From positions 1 through 58,288 of the forward strand of contig JBAZOJ010000002.1 in assembly GCA_041648755.1 (NCBI GenBank): a stretch of 58,288 nucleotides of DNA, written 5' to 3'. Positions 9,701 to 18,065 of this stretch are shown piece by piece; position 1 is the first letter of the stretch, and the number at the start of each line of letters is the position of its first letter. Position numbers and translations under genes: made by a program. Source of the stretch: JBAZOJ01 sp041648755. GTDB lineage: Bacteria > Planctomycetota > B143-G9. The notes beneath the pieces were generated by a model. That model did no database searches. It worked only from the letters and a program-made list of their open reading frames with translations, and was not told where the DNA came from.

Positions 9701-12700
9701 ATGCTCAGGAACGTCGCTGTCGGATTGCTGCTTTTCCTGGCTGCTTTACTGTGCTTCTCGCCGTACGCGAAGGCCGGTGCATCAGACTTTACCGAGAATT
9801 TCGACGGCGGAAGCTACTACTACGGCCAGATGATGACTCCCAGCGATTCGCCTTGGGCTTTCACAAATGATGAAGGCATCTGCTGTGGCGGTTCGTACGG
9901 CGGTAGCGTTGACGGCTACAACTACAGTTCGTCCCAGTTGGCTGGCCATTTGGGTGTGCCCTACGGGAATTACGCTTACTATTACTATGGCAACTGGTAT
10001 ATGGCCCGCACATGGTCCAATGCCACCTTTGCCCCCGGGACGCTCAAGTTCTGGTACTACCTGTACGACGCCAGTCTCGACGTCCAATACACACCGGACG
10101 GCTACAACTGGTATACTGCGGCATATGTCTACAGCTATAACACGTACGTGTACGGCGCAACCACATCGGTCACTATTCCTTCCGGCAGCAAAGGGATTCG
10201 ATTCCACACCTACTGCTACTCTTACTACTACTGGTACGGCGCCTGGATCGACGACATCAAGTTCACCGTCCCCTGGGTGGAAGTGGCCGACATCACCGGC
10301 TACAACAAGACCGATATCAACGCGGGCGTCCTTAACCTCACAGCTACAACCACCACCGTTTTCACCGGCGTGGACAGGGTCGAGTGGCAGTACAAGAAGA
10401 GCACCGACACGCTGTGGAGCGCGACGACGACAGACAACACCCCTGCGAACGGATTCACGTATTCGCTCGATACCGGGACCACGACAGATGGCGCATTTCA
10501 GGTTCGAGCGCGAGCCTACGATGACGGAAACTACGGGGACTGGTTCATCGCGACGATGAGTCTACAAAACCTTGGCTCGGTTACCTTGACGCCACCCAGT
10601 CCGACTGGTGGCGATACGATTATGACTCTGTCGTACACTCGACAGTTGGTCGACACTTGGTATCCTGCGAACCAGTGGAACAACTCCTCCCAGTATTGCA
10701 GCAGCGGAATGTACTGGACCGTTGACGTGGCCAACACGATTCCCTACAGCGGGACTGCTACGAAAGTGCAGTCCAATTTCTCCTACATCCATAATTGCTC
10801 AAGCTACAACTACTGGAAGCTGAAACTCTTCTCAGGCTCCGCAGGCAGCTTTACTGAGGTCGCCACTTCCCAGTCGATATATGCGGAAATCGGCCTGAAG
10901 GAGTATGACCTCTCCAGTTCCACCTTCTCCAATCTTTCCAAGAACCTCCTCCTCGGTCAGGAAAATGGCTACTGGGGTTGCTACAACGCAGGCAACTGGT
11001 CCGGCAACACCCAAAGCTGCTGGTACAAGTACGCTTACAACACCTACTGGTACGGACCGTACTCTCAGTATATTGTGCCTTTGCGCATAAAGATGAAGAG
11101 CTATGGATCCGACATTGACCAGGTGTCATTCCAGTATTCCGCCGACGGCGGCCCCTGGGTATCGCTTGGCAACAACCAGATCGTAAAGGTCGCAGGGCAA
11201 GACAAATACACAATCAACTGGGCCTCCTGGGCAGTTGACAGCAACAACGTCAGTTTCAGGACACGCCTGCACTACGGGCCGGTGTGGAGCGGAACATATA
11301 CTTTCGGGCCGTACCCCGTGCGCAACAGGATTGACCTGACCTACAATGTCGCAAAGAGCCCCAGCGCACCCGGAAGCTTCATACCGGTTGCGGGCACGCA
11401 GTTGACGATAGGCTCCACGGCCACGACGGTTCCCTATTCCACGAACACAGGCTACTACGGGACATTCACGATTTCCGCCCCGCAATACATAATGGATGTG
11501 GGCGGGACTCAGTGGCGGTTTGACTACTGGAGCGATGGCGGCGGGATAACACACGAGATGCAGATCCTGCCGAAGATGGCCGGGACAATTACAGCCTTCT
11601 ATGCGAGGCAGGTCTACTTTGCGGTTGACTCAATTGTCAGCAATTACGTGGCGCCCCCGGCGGGGTACTACGAGCCCGGAACCTTGATTCAGATACAGGT
11701 TCCGCAGTACAGCAACGTGGATTCGGTCACGAGATACCGCTATGTGTCGATGGACATTCCCTCGATCAGCATAAACACGACCGAGACATGGTACAGCTTC
11801 AATCTGCCAGCCAGAACGATTGTGGCCCTGAACTGGCAGTTGGAGTACTACTTCACGGTTCAGAACGACAAGGGAGTCGGTACCGGCACCGCAAACGGAT
11901 GGTTCTCTGACGGCGCTACCGTCAGCTACTCCGTGGCGCAGACGCTTGACAATGGCACAGGCGCTCGGTTTGACAACCGCGGGTACAACATCAACAGCGC
12001 GTTCGGCGCCGCGAGCCGCAGTTACACGGGCACGCTCACGCAGCCGATAACGATCCAGTGGATCTGGCAGCAGCAGTACAACGTAGTGATATCGAGCAAT
12101 GTCGGCACGACCACCCCGGCGTCGGGCTGGTATGATGCGGGAACGGTGCTCAGCCTGAACTCCATAGTACCGGGCAGCACATCCACCGTGTCGATGACGT
12201 TCAACGGATGGGCAGGCAGCGGAACCGGATCGGTCACGACAAGTGGCGGAAGCCCGGCCGTTCCGATAACCGTGAACGGATACATTACCGAGGTCGGAAC
12301 CTGGACGGTATCGTTCAAGCTTGATCTCATTGCCGTAAACGGGCTCGGTTCGTTCTCACCGGACGCCACGGGCTGGTATCCCGCGGGAACAACGGTCACG
12401 ATTAATATCGTTGCCCCAAGTGCGCCAACGGGATCGCGCTACATTCCGCAGTGGATAGGCGAAGGCAACGGAGCGTTTTCCTCAATCGCAGCACCTGATG
12501 TACCGGTATCCGTGACGGTGAAGATGGACAACCCGATCAAGGAATCGGTGCAATGGCACCTGCAGCATTCGCTGACGATCGAAAACCCCGATGGCTACGG
12601 GACGCAGAACCCGTCCGAAGGTGTTTACTGGCACATGAACGGTGACAAGATAAGTGGCGTGTGCCAATACATCGTTGGCAGCAAGATGTGCGACGGGTAC

Positions 12701-14092
12701 TACGGCACCGGCTCGATAACCAACGGCACTAAGCCGTACTTCTCGGGCTTCATCACAGCGCCGACGCTGGTTCGGTGGGCCTGGAGGGACAGGCCGACCG
12801 CTGGCGATCAAAGCTGGAACACGTCGGAGCTAATCATCAACATCGACACTCCTTCCCAGATGTCAGCTTCCCGCGACACGGCGGGTCATCCAGTTGTAGC
12901 TTACTACGACAAGACGGCAAAAGAGATCAAGATTGCCGTCAAGGACGAAAGCGGCTGGACGGTGACCACTTTCCGCGACAACATCGAGTACCTCAACTGG
13001 CTGGACCTGTATGTTGACACCGCGAACAATCCCCATGTCACATGCTACGCCGTCAGGGACAGGATTCTGCACTATTACGGAGCATTTGAGACGGTAAAGG
13101 TGGAGTTCGCTCCTGTGACACCGGACGTCATCCAGACCGTCGGTGACTCAGGGCGCAACCCGCACATTGCCGTCAATACGATGGGCGATGTTTTCATTTC
13201 GTTCTACGACATGGCCCTGAACGCACTGAAAGTCGTATACCGAATGCACGGTTCGAGCGACTGGATCATCGAAACGGTTGACGCAGAGGGTAATCCTGGA
13301 ATGTTCAACGCTATCGCGGTTCGTGAAATCGACGGGATGCCTGTCATTGCCTACCACTCGTTGACTCTCCGCAGGCTTATGTATGCTGAGAGCACAGATG
13401 GCGGATGGGTGCTGAGCACGGTTGACGCTGACGGCGCACAGGGCTTCTTTCCCTCACTGGCCCTGGCTCCGGACGGCACGCCGATGATCGCATACCAGGA
13501 CGTAACGGACAGCAACAAGATGCACTTGAAATTCGCAACCCGCGTGGGCGACCAGTGGAGCACCGCGCTTGTCGATTCAACGGATCGCTGCGGCTTCAAC
13601 ACCTCAATCGCAGCCGACGAGAACGGGGTCATCCATATCGGTCACCACGACGAGCACAACCTGAGATACGCGCGGTTCAATGGCTCCGCATGGGAGACAA
13701 TGTCCCTCGGTGGCACGAACGTGGTCGGAAACACTGCTGTCGTCCTTGGGGCAAATGGCTATCCGCAAGTAGTCTACTTCGACGGAGGCAAGATCACCAC
13801 GATCTCGGCTAAGAGCGGGAGCGGTGGCGATGGCGGTGACGGCGGCGATGGTGGTGGCACAACCCCGACAACCAGCGGTGGCGGCGGCGGATGCTTCGTG
13901 GCAACGGCAGCCTTTGGCTCGTTTGCAGCCTCCGAAGTCAGCACGTTGACATCCTGCAGGGATGCCGTGGTCTGTGGTTCCGAATCCGGCGCGGCCCTCG
14001 TCAGCACCTATTACGCCATGGCTCCGAGTGCTGCGGATTCAATCCGCTCAAGCTTTGCTATCAGGGCTTTCGTGAGGACGCTGCTCAAGTAA
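9701..14092 (+). CDS. Giant exported CFI-box protein, copy 3
   Basis: 1,463 residues, very close to copy 1. An in-frame ATG at 9671 exists, but 9701 is preferred because it follows AAGGGGTG and starts a signal peptide (MLRNVAVGLLLFLAALLCF, cleavage near AKA/GA). Domain order is as in copy 1. The InlB-like repeats to the propeller start (about 11351-12810) are almost identical at the DNA level to 1971-3430, whereas the N-terminal Tyr/Ser-rich part and the linker differ more. The linker is SGSGGDGGDGGDGGG and the CFI box starts at Cys1398 with CFVATAAFGSFAASEV. It has its own promoter and terminator. It is probably an exposed, variable surface protein (inference). Confidence 0.9.
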   Translation: MLRNVAVGLLLFLAALLCFSPYAKAGASDFTENFDGGSYYYGQMMTPSDSPWAFTNDEGICCGGSYGGSVDGYNYSSSQLAGHLGVPYGNYAYYYYGNWYMARTWSNATFAPGTLKFWYYLYDASLDVQYTPDGYNWYTAAYVYSYNTYVYGATTSVTIPSGSKGIRFHTYCYSYYYWYGAWIDDIKFTVPWVEVADITGYNKTDINAGVLNLTATTTTVFTGVDRVEWQYKKSTDTLWSATTTDNTPANGFTYSLDTGTTTDGAFQVRARAYDDGNYGDWFIATMSLQNLGSVTLTPPSPTGGDTIMTLSYTRQLVDTWYPANQWNNSSQYCSSGMYWTVDVANTIPYSGTATKVQSNFSYIHNCSSYNYWKLKLFSGSAGSFTEVATSQSIYAEIGLKEYDLSSSTFSNLSKNLLLGQENGYWGCYNAGNWSGNTQSCWYKYAYNTYWYGPYSQYIVPLRIKMKSYGSDIDQVSFQYSADGGPWVSLGNNQIVKVAGQDKYTINWASWAVDSNNVSFRTRLHYGPVWSGTYTFGPYPVRNRIDLTYNVAKSPSAPGSFIPVAGTQLTIGSTATTVPYSTNTGYYGTFTISAPQYIMDVGGTQWRFDYWSDGGGITHEMQILPKMAGTITAFYARQVYFAVDSIVSNYVAPPAGYYEPGTLIQIQVPQYSNVDSVTRYRYVSMDIPSISINTTETWYSFNLPARTIVALNWQLEYYFTVQNDKGVGTGTANGWFSDGATVSYSVAQTLDNGTGARFDNRGYNINSAFGAASRSYTGTLTQPITIQWIWQQQYNVVISSNVGTTTPASGWYDAGTVLSLNSIVPGSTSTVSMTFNGWAGSGTGSVTTSGGSPAVPITVNGYITEVGTWTVSFKLDLIAVNGLGSFSPDATGWYPAGTTVTINIVAPSAPTGSRYIPQWIGEGNGAFSSIAAPDVPVSVTVKMDNPIKESVQWHLQHSLTIENPDGYGTQNPSEGVYWHMNGDKISGVCQYIVGSKMCDGYYGTGSITNGTKPYFSGFITAPTLVRWAWRDRPTAGDQSWNTSELIINIDTPSQMSASRDTAGHPVVAYYDKTAKEIKIAVKDESGWTVTTFRDNIEYLNWLDLYVDTANNPHVTCYAVRDRILHYYGAFETVKVEFAPVTPDVIQTVGDSGRNPHIAVNTMGDVFISFYDMALNALKVVYRMHGSSDWIIETVDAEGNPGMFNAIAVREIDGMPVIAYHSLTLRRLMYAESTDGGWVLSTVDADGAQGFFPSLALAPDGTPMIAYQDVTDSNKMHLKFATRVGDQWSTALVDSTDRCGFNTSIAADENGVIHIGHHDEHNLRYARFNGSAWETMSLGGTNVVGNTAVVLGANGYPQVVYFDGGKITTISAKSGSGGDGGDGGDGGGTTPTTSGGGGGCFVATAAFGSFAASEVSTLTSCRDAVVCGSESGAALVSTYYAMAPSAADSIRSSFAIRAFVRTLLK

Positions 14093-14112
14093 TTTTTCGG
14101 ACCAGCATTGAC

Positions 14113-14146
14113 AGAAGGGCGGCGACTTTTGCCGCCCTTCTCTTTT
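14113..14146 (+). terminator. Intrinsic terminator after giant gene 3
   Basis: AGAAGGGCGGC (14113-14123) pairs perfectly with GCCGCCCTTCT (14131-14141), with a 7-base loop and a TCTTTTCTG tail. Confidence 0.88.
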
Positions 14147-14183
14147 CTGTTGTGGACAACGGGCTTTTCCGGACACGCGTGCC

Positions 14184-14210
14184 TTGCAGTTTGAGATACT
14201 CCACTATAAT
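14184..14210 (+). promoter_or_regulatory. Promoter of the lpt-comEC operon, possibly leaderless
   Basis: A perfect TATAAT at 14205-14210 with a moderate -35 TTGCAG (14184-14189, 15-base spacer). The -10 ends eight bases before the first ATG (14219), so the transcript would have almost no 5' leader. No SD is possible. Confidence 0.65.
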
Positions 14211-14218
14211 CGTCACAT

Positions 14219-14446
14219 ATGACCAAACAACTTCGCAGGAATTTCGGCGACATCGCACTCGAGAAGAAGTACGTAACAGAGGCAAACCTGAAGACTGCCC
14301 TTGAACTGCAGAAGAAGCAGCGCACGGTCGGCAGATACCCCATGATCGGCCTGATTCTGCTCAGGATGGGTGTGATAACCAGTACGCAATTAATCGAGAT
14401 CATCTGCGAGATGGAGCGCTCCGCCAAACCGGAAGAGGGAAAATGA
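14219..14446 (+). CDS. Small GspE-N/MshEN-like protein
   Basis: 75 residues, rich in charged and Leu/Ile positions, with no signal peptide or membrane segment. The pattern FGDIALEKKYVTEANLKTAL followed by GLILLRMGVITSTQLIEI resembles the helical repeat at the N-terminus of type II/IV pilus ATPases (GspE/PilB, MshEN), which binds cyclic di-GMP in some proteins. The ATPase part is absent and the next genes are unrelated, so this is a stand-alone version. The stop overlaps the next start by ATGA, which indicates translational coupling to lptC. Function is not known; a ligand-sensing or adaptor role is inference. Confidence 0.75.
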   Translation: MTKQLRRNFGDIALEKKYVTEANLKTALELQKKQRTVGRYPMIGLILLRMGVITSTQLIEIICEMERSAKPEEGK

Positions 14447-15087
14447 CCAATCCGGTTTCCACTTCGAACTCGACATCTACAGCGCCGCTCGCGAGAGCGG
14501 CGCTGTTCTGCATTGTCGTCGGTGCAGTGGTTCTCGGGCTGGCCGCATGGTCGGCGGCTATACCAAGAGCTCAGACCATCAACAAGGCAGAGAGATTCGA
14601 AGAGACCCCCGTGCACATGGTGGAATTCCGATCATTCAGTTATTCCGATGAAGCGAAGCAGGGCGGATTGGTCTATTCGCTGAAGGGCGACAGTGCGGAG
14701 TTCTTCAACTCGGACCTTCGCGACGTGCGCAATGTCGTTCTCGACTACTATATAGATAAGGCGGGCGACACGTCCAAGATACAGCTCACTGGAGAGCGTG
14801 GCGAATATCATCGTCTGGACTCCGTAGCGGAGCTTACCCGCCGCGTCACGATCACCGGAAACGCGAAGATGCCTCAGGGCAGCGGGAGTTGGAAAGTCAA
14901 CGGATCCGCTTTGAAGGTCAACCTGAAGACCGGGGAGTTTTCACTGTCGGGCTTGTTCGAGGTGCAGTACGGTTCTTACTTTCTCAAAGGAAGCAACTTG
15001 TCGGGAAAGCTGAATCCCGCGACCTCTTCACTTTCCGATTTCAAGTGCGAGGCGATAACCGAGAGCGGTTTCAGGTGGAACAAATGA
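14443..15087 (+). CDS. lptC: LptC-like LPS-export protein
   Basis: 214 residues. One N-terminal membrane anchor (about 17-40, AALFCIVVGAVVLGLAAW) is followed by a periplasmic beta-rich domain with the LptC pattern: residues such as YSLKGDSAEFF and LTGERGEYHRLDSVAEL alternate like LptC/OstA strands. LptC joins the inner-membrane LptBFG transporter to the periplasmic LptA bridge that carries lipopolysaccharide outward. It is coupled to its neighbours by ATGA overlaps on both sides (14443 and 15084). The downstream gene is a second OstA-fold protein, which supports the call. Sequence similarity is moderate, so the family is more secure than the exact role. Confidence 0.75.
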   Translation: MTNPVSTSNSTSTAPLARAALFCIVVGAVVLGLAAWSAAIPRAQTINKAERFEETPVHMVEFRSFSYSDEAKQGGLVYSLKGDSAEFFNSDLRDVRNVVLDYYIDKAGDTSKIQLTGERGEYHRLDSVAELTRRVTITGNAKMPQGSGSWKVNGSALKVNLKTGEFSLSGLFEVQYGSYFLKGSNLSGKLNPATSSLSDFKCEAITESGFRWNK

Positions 15088-16283
15088 CAGCAGCGCGTCT
15101 TGTCCTTCTCACCATCGGGCTACTTCTACTCGGCGTCGGCAGCACAGGGTCGGTGAACTGCGAGGAAAAGCCCGAGAAACTCCTGATCCGCGGCGATAAG
15201 CTCTACGGGTCTCCAGAGAAGGGAATCCTGGAGTACGACGGCAACGTGGAAATGACGTGGGGTGATAAGTCGCTTACTTGCGGCTATCTGAAGCTCACTT
15301 CGGAATCGGGATCCAAGTCTCCAAGGAACTTCGAGGCAACCGGATGCGTCAGGGACGCCGGGCCCGAGGAACGTGCCAAGGCAAAGCTTAACCTCAAAAT
15401 GCCCGGATACGATTTCCGCTGCTGCACAGTCACCGGGACGTTTCACGAAAAGACCCTCCGCGTGGCCACATTGCGCGCATCAGGTGATGTCTGGGCTCAG
15501 ATTACTCGTGGAGCGGACACCTTCACGCTGCATTCGGCAGCGGCATCCTTGACTCTCAATTCCGCCGGGGACAAAGGGACAGTCATTCTGACCTCTGATG
15601 CCGGACTTCCGCGGGTCGAGGTCGCCGGAAAGGGCTTCGTCGCGTCAGAGCTCGAAGGGACTGTGGAATTTTCCGGGGAGACATACGTTCACAGCGGCAA
15701 GGATATCGAAATGACCCTGAATGTTACCCCTGGCAAGCTTCTTCTTCCGGAAAATCTGAAGGAACTGCAGGCAGACAGGTTGGTCGCAACAGGTGGTACC
15801 TTTGTCTTCGAACCCGCGATTGGCAGATTCCGCTTTCAAGACGGTGCAACGGTCAAGTGCGGAGACCTGCTTCTTAAGGCGCCGATGGTGGAACTGCGAA
15901 CAGACTCGGGCAACAAGCTGCCCCGTTCGATTTCAGCAAGCGGCGGGAAGGCGGCTTGCTCTCTGACCTTCCGCGGAATGAACATTGACTCCGACACAAT
16001 GAAGTTCTCCTTCACAGAGAAGGGGGACCTGATTGACTTTACGGCGGACGGGAATGTGGCAATCAGAGTCATGGATTCAGCAAATCGCCTGATCAAGGGA
16101 CGCTGCGCAAGGGCCATTTTCCTCGGTGAGAAGGTAACGCTTGAGGGTGATCCCAAGGTGATAATCGTGGTCCCGTCGGAAAAGATCAGGATTACCGAGA
16201 CTCGGGGCGAGTTCGCTTACGCGAATGGACGATGGGATCACACGGGCACGAACGCTGTTATCGAGAACAATTATGAGGAGTAG
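15084..16283 (+). CDS. LptA/OstA-like periplasmic protein
   Basis: 399 residues, about twice the length of E. coli LptA. The start at 15084 (ATGA overlap with lptC) gives a signal peptide, MTAARLVLLTIGLLLLGVGS, cleaved near 27. The mature protein consists of repeated short strands in the OstA/LptA style: GDKLYGSPEKGILEYDGNVE and ADRLVATGGTFVFEP resemble the known motif of masking an unwanted base line with a named strand. It probably forms part of the periplasmic LPS bridge or a related scaffold. Neighbours are lptC upstream and an unknown exported protein 33 bases downstream. The length suggests two or more concatenated OstA units. Confidence 0.7.
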   Translation: MTAARLVLLTIGLLLLGVGSTGSVNCEEKPEKLLIRGDKLYGSPEKGILEYDGNVEMTWGDKSLTCGYLKLTSESGSKSPRNFEATGCVRDAGPEERAKAKLNLKMPGYDFRCCTVTGTFHEKTLRVATLRASGDVWAQITRGADTFTLHSAAASLTLNSAGDKGTVILTSDAGLPRVEVAGKGFVASELEGTVEFSGETYVHSGKDIEMTLNVTPGKLLLPENLKELQADRLVATGGTFVFEPAIGRFRFQDGATVKCGDLLLKAPMVELRTDSGNKLPRSISASGGKAACSLTFRGMNIDSDTMKFSFTEKGDLIDFTADGNVAIRVMDSANRLIKGRCARAIFLGEKVTLEGDPKVIIVVPSEKIRITETRGEFAYANGRWDHTGTNAVIENNYEE

Positions 16284-16316
16284 GCCCCATACGCTATGCC
16301 ATAGCAGGGAGTTCAG

Positions 16317-18056
16317 ATGATCCGTCAGAGCATTGCTGCGTTCTTCGTCGTAGCCTTGACCTCAGTCCTTGCATGTGCCGAAACCCAGGGCCCTGCATTC
16401 TGCCCGGCTACATCTCCGGGCTCGGTATACACCGGCAGCTTCGAGGCCGAGGCAATCTTGAAGGTCAATATCGATGCCCCCGGTGGCTGGGGAGATCAGG
16501 CGGCCAAAGCAATCAATGGCAGCGGCTATGCAATGACCGAGTACAGGCATCAGACAATTGATGCTTCCGAGGCCGGAATCTGTCGGTCTGCAGTGAGGAA
16601 CTACAAGAAGAGCGCCCTTAACATAGAAGCACCCAACCGCAATCAGAAAGGCGATGCGGGTCTGCAGGGGCGCAGATATTTCGTCACCGGCCCCGATGGG
16701 GTCTCGATTCGTCCGAAAAACGAATTGACCCCCGAAGCCATCGGCCTCGTACTCATTGACCTGGACGATCCTTTTCGCCCGTTGCTTCCGAAGGAAGAAC
16801 TGCGCCACGGTCTTGTGTACTCGCCGGACGAAAAGGACATCAAGGATTTCTACGCCAAGGTGAACAAGGTCATCGATGCGAAGTCCACGGCCGAAATTCC
16901 GCTTCAGTTTGCCGATATCAAGGGCCGCGTCTCAGTCGTTGGCATCACCAAGGCGACCATCTCGATCAAGTTTGACGGCAAGCTCGTTGTCCCCTTGGGA
17001 GCGGGAAAGACCTTCGAATTGCCTTTTACGGGCTCCATCGATGTAACCTATGATCTCGATAAAAAGTGCTACCTTGACGGAAAGCTCAACATCAACGGAG
17101 ACGGCAAAGGGAAGTTCGACTTCGGGGGAGTCTCAGTTCCCTATTCGCTCAATTATCGCATGACCGGCAGTTTTACTCGTAACCCGGGCGACGTACTTGC
17201 GGCAGCCAGAGGGCTGAAGGGTAAAACCGTCATCTGCGAACCGATAGTCGAAGATCCGCCGCTCCTTCTCCCTATCCTGTCTGACAAGCTTTACCTGCTG
17301 GCCGCCTGGGACGGAAGCGGAGCCTTCGAGGTAATGAACAGGGGAGCGGCTTTCGCGGGGGTAACGGATGCGCCGACGGCAGCCGGAATATCACCTGACA
17401 CAAAGTCAGTGCTCCTGGCGTGCGGAAAGAAGCTGTTTGAGTCGAGCGACTTTGGCGACACTTTTGCCCCGTTGAAGTGGGCGGGATCCGGAATCAGGAA
17501 CATCTGGTACTTGAACTCGCCCAATCCGGTTGCGCTGATTGAATGCGACGACAACAGTTACTTCCTGCTTAACCTTGGGGCGGCCAAAAGCGTAAAGCCC
17601 CTTCCTCCACCAATTTCCGGGAAGAAGATACTGAACGCCTGTCCCGGGCCCGGCAGAGAGGAGATCTACATCGCGATTCAGGATGAGTACTGGCTGTCAG
17701 TCGAAGGCGGGAAGGCATCCAAGCTGAGCGGCGGCCCGAAAAAAACGGCATCCCTCATGCGTCCCCACAGAGCCGGGGTCTTCGTGTTTACGGAAGAGGG
17801 CATCTTCGACTTGTCTCAGACAAAGTGCGTGTCCATTTGCGCCAAGTCCATTCCTTCGGTAATCGGGGTCACTTCCTCATCGGATACGCTCTTTGTAAGG
17901 GATTCACAGGGCGACGTTTTCGCTGTTCCTCTTTCTGGAGGAGTCGACCCAACCAAGACAGACACCGGAGTCCTTGCCTTGGCCGCGCGATACAACAAGC
18001 TCTTCTTCGCCAAGGCAGACTCCTTCGAAGTCCGCGACTCGGCGCCAAAGGAATAG
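16317..18056 (+). CDS. Exported protein of unknown function with propeller-like C-half
   Basis: 579 residues. SD-like GGGAG precedes ATG 16317. The N-terminus is a signal peptide; cleavage could be by signal peptidase I after ACA or, less likely, at Cys20 as a lipoprotein (VLAC is a poor lipobox). Residues 30-310 form a beta-rich region with a Gly/Asp stretch (NINGDGKGKFDFGG). Residues 320-575 show repeated short motifs typical of sialidase/WD-type propellers (FESSDFGDTF, SDTLFVRDSQGDVFAV). I do not recognise the family. It sits in the lpt-comEC operon, 33 bases after the OstA-like gene and 9 bases before comEC, so it is likely periplasmic or outer-membrane associated. Confidence 0.75.
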   Translation: MIRQSIAAFFVVALTSVLACAETQGPAFCPATSPGSVYTGSFEAEAILKVNIDAPGGWGDQAAKAINGSGYAMTEYRHQTIDASEAGICRSAVRNYKKSALNIEAPNRNQKGDAGLQGRRYFVTGPDGVSIRPKNELTPEAIGLVLIDLDDPFRPLLPKEELRHGLVYSPDEKDIKDFYAKVNKVIDAKSTAEIPLQFADIKGRVSVVGITKATISIKFDGKLVVPLGAGKTFELPFTGSIDVTYDLDKKCYLDGKLNINGDGKGKFDFGGVSVPYSLNYRMTGSFTRNPGDVLAAARGLKGKTVICEPIVEDPPLLLPILSDKLYLLAAWDGSGAFEVMNRGAAFAGVTDAPTAAGISPDTKSVLLACGKKLFESSDFGDTFAPLKWAGSGIRNIWYLNSPNPVALIECDDNSYFLLNLGAAKSVKPLPPPISGKKILNACPGPGREEIYIAIQDEYWLSVEGGKASKLSGGPKKTASLMRPHRAGVFVFTEEGIFDLSQTKCVSICAKSIPSVIGVTSSSDTLFVRDSQGDVFAVPLSGGVDPTKTDTGVLALAARYNKLFFAKADSFEVRDSAPKE

Positions 18057-18065
18057 AGTCCAAAC

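Noticed and set aside
16317..18056. Lipoprotein reading at Cys20 of the unknown exported protein
   Set aside because: VLAC is a poor lipobox; signal peptidase I cleavage after ACA is at least as likely.
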